The translations under genes and the position numbers were made by a program. DNA of 64,000 nucleotides. Source: Litchfieldia alkalitelluris (lineage in GTDB: Bacteria; Bacillota; Bacilli; Bacillales; Bacillaceae_L). Under the pieces are notes generated by a model. That model saw nothing but the letters and a program-made list of their open reading frames with translations. It was not told the origin of the DNA and made no database searches. Within the stretch, counting starts at the first letter, position 1. Every line of letters starts with the position of its first letter. Below, in pieces: positions 59,354 to 64,000 of this stretch. The stretch spans positions 1,624,696-1,688,695 of the forward strand of contig NZ_KV917374.1 in the NCBI RefSeq assembly GCF_002019645.1. The letters are read 5' to 3'.

Positions 59354-59460
59354 TGCCTGTTATACTAATGTCCCTTCACTCCACACTCCACTCAATATCT
59401 TAACCATAAAGGAGCGGCCCCCCAGTGACCCAGAAGAGGGAATCAGGAATGGTTTGATAA

Positions 59461-59650
59461 AATAAGCGGAGAAATTTCTCTTATTAAGAAAAATAAACGT
59501 CCAATAGCTTAAATAGACGGATAAATTCCGACTATTGACTCAAAAATCGTCAAAATGGATCAATTTACTTTGCTTAACCGGAGAACCTCCGCTTATATAC
59601 CCCGAATTGAGCTCTATTCAGCCGTTTAACCGGAATATTTCCGCTTATAT
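59461..59650. repeat. Array of four short palindromes (CGGA...TCCG type)
   Basis: Units near 59463-59482, 59509-59534, 59574-59597 and 59625-59650 follow the pattern TTAACCGGAgAAttTCCGCTTATAT with varying decay. The last two are best preserved. The array fills the gap between two convergent genes. Confidence 0.7.
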
Positions 59651-59744
59651 TTTTTGTAAGGTAATTTTATATCAAATAAGGATGAAATTGTGTTGATACA
59701 ACAGCCATTTTACACATACAGTTTGGGGTGCATTTGCCATGTTC

Positions 59745-60134
59745 TTAAAACATCCCCTTTTCATTCGGTGAATTCTCTGGTACAGCTTGTCCTATATCCC
59801 ATAATTCAACGATGCGGTTATCTTCAAATCGAAAAATATGAACAACAGCGCCGCCTAGGTCATCTGGATGTTGCTTCACATGGGAGTGAACCATAACCGT
59901 TTCTCCCTCTTGAATGGCATGCTTTACCTCAAGTACTTTGTTCGGATTTTGGGTAGCATTCTCTTCCATCGCGAGCATCAGAGAGTTTGCATCACCGGGG
60001 AAAAAGGGATTATGGTGAAAAAAGCTAGGACTTATGTATTTCTGAAATGCTTCACGAATATTCCCCGATGCGACGAGCTGCAAAAAAGATACGGCTATCT
60101 CTTTAGTTGAAAATGAGGTTTGTTCTGTATTCAC
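59745..60134 (-). CDS. SnoaL-like (NTF2-fold) protein
   Basis: A 129-residue protein of the SnoaL/NTF2-like superfamily, an open cone-shaped alpha+beta barrel. Visible features are the helical start KEIAVSFLQLVASGNIREAF, then YISPSFFHHNPFFPGD near 39-54, VMVHSHVKQHPDDLGGAVVHIFRFEDNRIVELWDIGQ near 81-117, and the ending VPENSPN, which is common in this group. Such proteins are small hydrolases, isomerases or ligand binders. No specific substrate is deducible. The start is GTG 60134 with an AAAGGAT ribosome binding site. It stands alone. Confidence 0.85.
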   Translation of the reverse strand: MNTEQTSFSTKEIAVSFLQLVASGNIREAFQKYISPSFFHHNPFFPGDANSLMLAMEENATQNPNKVLEVKHAIQEGETVMVHSHVKQHPDDLGGAVVHIFRFEDNRIVELWDIGQAVPENSPNEKGMF

Positions 60135-60362
60135 TTTTGGTCATCCTTTCTATTAGAAATGTTCATTTTTAGATTTCTACTAAAAGCTTAAGTTAAATCC
60201 AACTGTGTATCAATTTTTTTATTACCTAACGGTAGTATGGAAGTGAATTCTTAACTTTTTCTCATAGCAGTGGGGGATGGAAAGATTTCCCGAATTCTCT
60301 CTAGTCATTCGTAAATTTGATTGTATAATAAAATTAAAAACTTCAGATTAGGGGAAAAAATC

Positions 60363-61712
60363 ATGCTTAAGGATTGGAAAAAAATACTTCTTCTGGCCAT
60401 TCCATCAATTGCCTCATTTGCTTCCATGACACTCACTGGTACCATCAATCTCATCATGGTAGGGCAACTTGGGGCACTTGCGATTGCCATTGTAGGTGTC
60501 TCGAATATCATTATGTATAATGCATGGGCGTTGTTTTCAGGGATTGGTCATACGACGAACTATTTAGTTGCTCAAAACTATGGCTCCAATACGATGAAGC
60601 AAGGTGTTGAACGAACATACATAGCCTTCTACCTTTGTGTTTTTGCATGTATTTTCACTTTTCTCGTAGGACTGTTTTTTCCGGAAAGTATTTTTAGAGT
60701 CCTGGGTAGTTCTGTTGAAATGATTGAGGAAGGAAGCACATATCTCCAAATAAGATTTTATGCGATGCTATTTTCAATCTTTATATTTGTATTTCATGGT
60801 TTTTTTCGTGGCATAGGTGATACAAAAACACCTATGATTAGTTCTGTGGTTGGAAACGTCATTATGATTATTTTAACTTATGGTCTCACGTATGGAAATC
60901 TAGGTTTACCAAAACTGGGCTTATTTGGTGCAGGTCTTGCACTGTTAATTGGTGAATTTGTCATCTTTCTTATTTGTGCTTATGTTTATTTTATTAAACT
61001 TCACAAAAGCTATGAAACTAGATCAAGAGTGGCATTTAATTATAAAGAATCGAAGCTGATTCTTGGAGAAAGCTCGAAACTGGGGATTCAAGAATTCTCA
61101 ATGAGTATGGCTATGTTTGTGTTTACCGCGTTTGTCACTAGATTAGGGACAGAAGCTTTGGCAGCAAATGAAGTGGCATTATCGGTGATGAGTCTTGGGT
61201 TCATGCCGGCTTTTGCCTTTGGTTCGACCGCGACCATCCTTGTTGGTCAGGAGGTAGGAAGGGGGCAGCCATTCGAAGGTAAAAAGGCTGGTACCAATAC
61301 AGCGATCATCGGTAGCATCTTTTTATTCATCCTAGGAATCTTGCAATTCTTTTTCGCAGAACCGATTGCCAGGGTGTATACCCATGACCCAGCAGTTTAC
61401 GAGCTTGCTGCTAGATTAATTATGATTTCAGCTTTTCTTCAATTATTTGATGGACTGTTAAATTTCTACGCTGGGGGACTTAGAGGGATTGGAGATACAT
61501 CCTTCTTACTGAAAACGTCACTAATCCTCGGGTGGTTATTATTTATTCCCCTTAGCTATCTATTAACCTTTACTTTGGAATTAGCGAGTATAGGTGCATG
61601 GATTTCGTTATACACCTATTTAACAGCATTTGGTGTTTGTGTGATGATCCGTTTTTATCGAAGCGATTGGAGTTTGGTAAGAGCAAATGTAGGTGAAACA
61701 AGCGAGATTTAA
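60363..61712 (+). CDS. MATE-family efflux transporter
   Basis: A 449-residue membrane protein with 12 helices in two bundles. MATE features are LMVGQLGALAIAIVGVSNII near 30-49, GFFRGIGDTKTPMISSVVGN near 140-159, and in the second half FVTRLGTEALAANEVAL, then SLGFMPAFAFGSTATILVGQEVGRGQ and GGLRGIGDTSF. It exports cationic drugs or metabolites with Na+ or H+ antiport. ATG 60363 follows AGGGGAAAAAA. The TTG at 60321 lies within the likely -10 region (TATAAT at 60324) and is excluded. Terminator at 61733. Confidence 0.92.
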   Translation: MLKDWKKILLLAIPSIASFASMTLTGTINLIMVGQLGALAIAIVGVSNIIMYNAWALFSGIGHTTNYLVAQNYGSNTMKQGVERTYIAFYLCVFACIFTFLVGLFFPESIFRVLGSSVEMIEEGSTYLQIRFYAMLFSIFIFVFHGFFRGIGDTKTPMISSVVGNVIMIILTYGLTYGNLGLPKLGLFGAGLALLIGEFVIFLICAYVYFIKLHKSYETRSRVAFNYKESKLILGESSKLGIQEFSMSMAMFVFTAFVTRLGTEALAANEVALSVMSLGFMPAFAFGSTATILVGQEVGRGQPFEGKKAGTNTAIIGSIFLFILGILQFFFAEPIARVYTHDPAVYELAARLIMISAFLQLFDGLLNFYAGGLRGIGDTSFLLKTSLILGWLLFIPLSYLLTFTLELASIGAWISLYTYLTAFGVCVMIRFYRSDWSLVRANVGETSEI

Positions 61713-61732
61713 ACCTTTTTATTTAATAAAAT

Positions 61733-61763
61733 GAAACGCCTTTTTCCAAGGGCGTTTTTAATT
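61733..61763 (+). terminator. Rho-independent terminator after MATE
   Basis: AAACGCC, TTTTTCCAAG, GGCGTTTTT. Confidence 0.85.
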
Positions 61764-62068
61764 TATTTTATAATCGTAAAAAAATATAGCAACATCTTCT
61801 ATATTTATTTTCTCAAAATCTATTTAAAATAAATACAAAATAATGTAAAATTTGGATGGATCATCAACTTCTTCATCAACCTCAAATGGCAATTCTACTA
61901 GTTAACAACTTCAACAGCTTATCTTTTTCTAAAAAACTTTGATCAACAATTTTTTTAGTTCATCTCAAAAACTTAGTCATATAAATATGTTAGAAGGGAG
62001 ATTACTCACTTCTGTGCCTTTGTTCACCGAGGAATAGATGATCCTAAGAAAAAATTAGGAGGTTTTAT
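61764..62068. other. AT-rich intergenic stretch
   Basis: About 300 bases with no recognised gene. It ends in the TTAGGAGG ribosome binding site of the next gene. Confidence 0.4.
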
Positions 62069-62572
62069 ATGGGTCTTGATATGTATCTTGCTTCACTACC
62101 AAGGATTGATGGAATGGAATTAAAACAGCTCTATCTGGTTGATCGAAACTTAGCTAAATGGAAAGAAGAAGGGAATGAATTATATCAAAAGGTAAAAGGA
62201 TTTGTACGCCACTATGAGGAATTTGGCCGGGAGTGGGATAGTATTGTAACTGAAATTGCATATTGGAGAAAGGCAAACTGGCTTCATCATTGGTTTGTTA
62301 CAAATGTCCAAGAGGGTAACGATGATATGTTCTCTTATGAAGTGAAAAGACACCATATTGCAATTCTTTATAATAATTGTGAAATGATTTTATTAAACAA
62401 GGTGAAACCCTATGATGCATTACCTACAATGCCAGGTCCATACTGGGGGAGTACAAGCTACGACTTTTATTATTTTCATGAGATAGAGAGAAGTTACACT
62501 ATCTTTGAAAACCTCTTAAAACAACCCTCTTTTTTTGACGAAAATATTCTTCTTTATCAAGCCTCTTGGTAA
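62069..62572 (+). CDS. Conserved phage-type protein of unknown function
   Basis: A 167-residue soluble protein that starts GLDMYLAS, the hallmark of a family I know from phages and prophages but without assigned function. Further typical pieces are AYWRKANWLHHWFVTNVQ near 71-88, a central helical segment HHIAILYNNCEMILLNK and the C-terminal PGPYWGSTSYDFYYFHEIER. It is rich in aromatic residues (W, Y, F). ATG follows TTAGGAGG. It has no phage neighbours here, so it may be a domesticated or stray prophage gene. Confidence 0.75.
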   Translation: MGLDMYLASLPRIDGMELKQLYLVDRNLAKWKEEGNELYQKVKGFVRHYEEFGREWDSIVTEIAYWRKANWLHHWFVTNVQEGNDDMFSYEVKRHHIAILYNNCEMILLNKVKPYDALPTMPGPYWGSTSYDFYYFHEIERSYTIFENLLKQPSFFDENILLYQASW

Positions 62573-62694
62573 GATTACACATTCTTTCGATGACTACTCA
62601 ATTAATACTTTGAAAAATTCCAACTTGTAATTATTTTTGCATTTTTATAGCCGAAGAAAGTTTACTATATTATGCATGATTAATTGGAATGAGT

Positions 62695-62703
62695 TGATAT
62701 AAT
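62695..62703 (+). promoter_or_regulatory. Extended -10 promoter
   Basis: TGATATAAT matches TGnTATAAT, 27 bases before the start of the coiled-coil gene. Confidence 0.5.
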
Positions 62704-62729
62704 TAATAAAGAATTGGGCGGAGGGAAAT

Positions 62730-62992
62730 ATGATGGAACAGATCTTAAGTCGAATTTTAATTGAACTAAAAGAGATGAGAACTGACATAGATGGAATGCG
62801 TATAGACATCAATGAATTAAAACAAGGACAGATTAGACTAGAAGCTGGTCAAGAAAAAATGCAGAAGGAAATTATCAATAGTATGGTTTATAGACAGACA
62901 AAATTGTAGATTATGTTGATGATAAAACTGAAGTGTTAAATAAAAGAGTCTACAAGGCGGAATCTGACATTGAAGGATTAAGTAGACAGTAG
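62730..62992 (+). pseudogene. Small coiled-coil protein gene, frameshifted
   Basis: ATG 62730 follows GGCGGAGGG. The frame encodes a heptad-rich helix (ILIELKEMRTDIDGMRID, INELKQGQIRLEAG) and stops at 62909. A one-base shift restores KIVDYVDDKTEVLNKRVY and continues to the TAG at 62992. Intact relatives of about 85-100 residues are common in Bacillus and have no known function. Either a one-base change broke the gene, or the shorter 59-residue product is what is made. Confidence 0.6.
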
Positions 62993-63093
62993 AGCTAGAT
63001 AAATAGGAAGATCTGTGGAATTTGAAATGGAATTTAATTAAATTTTAGCATCTGAAAAAAAAGACTTTGAAATGTTAATCTCTACTTTAAAAT

Positions 63094-63129
63094 AATCACC
63101 TTAACACTGTTGTGTTGAGGTGATTTTTC
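63094..63129 (+). terminator. Rho-independent terminator
   Basis: AATCACCTTAACAC pairs with GTGTTGAGGTGATT, then TTTC. Confidence 0.85.
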
Positions 63130-63230
63130 TGTCTTTAATGCTAATAAAGTTGCTTAAATGAAACGGCAAAGTCTCCAGTACTCTTAAATGAAGTGTGTAA
63201 AACCTCACTAGCCCCAACTAATAATCAAAA

Positions 63231-63265
63231 GGGAGCATGAGAACCGTCCCCATGCTTCATGCTTC
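63231..63265. repeat. Single ACCGTCCCC repeat arm
   Basis: GGGAGCATGAGAACCGTCCC plus CATGCTTC, with ATGCTTC duplicated at the right edge. Confidence 0.85.
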
Positions 63266-63331
63266 AAATAATAAAATAAAAAATAAGAAGGATTTTATCC
63301 AACAAAAATGGAAATGAAAGATTTAAGAATA

Positions 63332-63403
63332 GGAAGCGCTGGGACGGTTCTCACGCTTCACCAAAAGATTTAGAGGAAGCACTCAGAACCGTCCCCGTGC
63401 TTT
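63332..63403. repeat. ACCGTCCCC palindromic repeat pair
   Basis: GGAAGCGCTGGGACGGTTCT and GGAAGCACTCAGAACCGTCC arms, just upstream of the last gene. Confidence 0.88.
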
Positions 63404-63435
63404 TCAAAAATTTAGTAGAAAGTAGGTTTTCAGAA

Positions 63436-64000
63436 ATGGATTATGTGAAATTCGGTAATACAGGCATGGATGTATCCCGCCTTTGTCTTGGATGTATGAG
63501 TTTTGGGCAAGCAGAGCGTGGTGGTCATCAGTGGGTACTTGATGAAGAGAAAAGTCGTCCTATTATTAAGAAGGCTCTAGATTATGGGACTAATTTCTTT
63601 GATACTGCGAATGTGTATTCTGGTGGGTCGAGTGAGGAAATTGTTGGGCGGGCGTTGAAGGATTATGCAAATCGTGATGAAATCGTTCTTGCGACGAAGG
63701 TTCATGGTCGTATGCACGAAGGTCCTAACGGTGCGGGACTTTCTCGAAAAGCGATAATGAGTGAAATTGATAACAGCCTAAAACGACTTGGAACTGATTA
63801 TGTCGACTTGTATCAAATTCATAGATGGGATTACCAAACGCCGATTGAAGAAACAATGGAAGCACTACATGACGTCGTGAAAGCGGGAAAAGCAAGATAC
63901 ATCGGAGCCTCTTCGATGTACGCATGGCAATTTCTTAAAGCCTTACATATTGCTGAAAAGAATGGTTGGACAAGATTCGTTTCGATGCAAAATCACTTAA
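63436..64000 (+). CDS. Aldo/keto reductase (partial, runs off the window)
   Basis: The open frame from ATG 63436 continues to the window end (188 codons so far). It starts DYVKFGNTGMDVSRLCLGCM. The AKR tetrad is visible: Asp in NFFDTANVYSGGSSEE with its Tyr, Lys in LATKVHGRM and His in LYQIHRWDYQTPIEETMEAL. It continues with KARYIGASSMYAWQF. This is the long aldo/keto reductase class (about 310-330 residues), different from the short one at 1125. The ribosome binding site is weak (AGTAGG). An ACCGTCCCC repeat lies 33 bases upstream. The substrate is unknown. Confidence 0.88.
   Translation, partial: MDYVKFGNTGMDVSRLCLGCMSFGQAERGGHQWVLDEEKSRPIIKKALDYGTNFFDTANVYSGGSSEEIVGRALKDYANRDEIVLATKVHGRMHEGPNGAGLSRKAIMSEIDNSLKRLGTDYVDLYQIHRWDYQTPIEETMEALHDVVKAGKARYIGASSMYAWQFLKALHIAEKNGWTRFVSMQNHL

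Noticed and set aside
1-64000. rRNA, tRNA, CRISPR arrays, integrase/att sites or replication origin
   Set aside because: None seen by eye: no tRNA cloverleaf or conserved rRNA segment, no regularly spaced unique spacers, no integrase gene, no cluster of DnaA boxes. A covariance-model scan would be needed to exclude small RNAs.

Overview
The window comes from an AT-rich Gram-positive bacterium of the Bacillaceae (Bacillus sensu lato). Signs of this are strong AGGAGG-type ribosome binding sites, frequent TTG and GTG starts, hairpin-plus-T-run terminators, cre-like CcpA sites, YesM/YesN-type two-component genes, carbohydrate ABC operons without their own ATPase, and two dispersed repeat families that I associate with Bacillaceae genomes. 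These are a short 'ACCGTCCCC' palindromic repeat (about 14 loci) and a GC-rich element of about 190 bp (six full copies plus internally deleted ones). No rRNA, tRNA or CRISPR array was seen.

Layout. 0-6.8 kb: two oxidoreductases, a membrane protein, an SbtA-like bicarbonate transporter with a DUF2294 gene (each with a terminator-like hairpin in its leader), a MerR/coiled-coil protein and a DedA protein. 6.9-11.5 kb: a two-gene operon of a giant SF1 helicase with a coiled-coil insert of about 500 residues and a small winged-helix-like partner. 12-15.4 kb: a flavodoxin-fold oxidoreductase and acetyltransferases, then a graveyard of frameshifted and truncated genes. 15.6-19.4 kb: a second giant SF1 helicase fused to a C-terminal restriction-endonuclease-like domain, resembling the Hhe anti-phage architecture. 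19.9-24.5 kb: GH51 arabinofuranosidase, AraC regulator and GH4 alpha-galactosidase. 24.7-29.2 kb: MscS channel, an XRE-TPR regulator divergent from an MFS exporter with three evenly spaced operators, and an SdpI-family protein. 29.6-31.9 kb: GH105 unsaturated rhamnogalacturonyl hydrolase divergent from an AraC regulator. 32.3-37.3 kb: a sortase-type cell-wall metallophosphoesterase with lamin-tail domains. 37.6-39.9 kb: an XPD/DinG-type helicase with a nuclease-like N-terminus. 40-55.5 kb: a rhamnoside utilisation locus (YesM/YesN two-component pair, ABC importer, three GH78-type genes, Dabb protein). 55.5-57 kb: an IS3-family element inserted exactly in the loop of a terminator. 57-64 kb: a truncated sensor kinase, a Thermus/Rickettsia-type isocitrate dehydrogenase, a SnoaL-like protein, a MATE exporter, a phage-type protein, a broken coiled-coil gene and a partial aldo/keto reductase.

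How the genes fit together. GH51, GH4, GH105, the GH78 genes, the ABC importer and their regulators form a coherent kit for importing and trimming pectin (rhamnogalacturonan I with arabinan/galactan side chains) or related rhamnosides. Candidate cre sites precede three of these units. The two giant helicases, the gene graveyard and the dense repeats make 6.9-19.4 kb the most accessory-looking part and the best place to look for an undescribed, possibly defensive, system. A recurrent oddity is that the ACCGTCCCC repeat is read in frame at gene ends: three unrelated proteins end in the same repeat-encoded tail, G/R-D-G-S-x-A-S.
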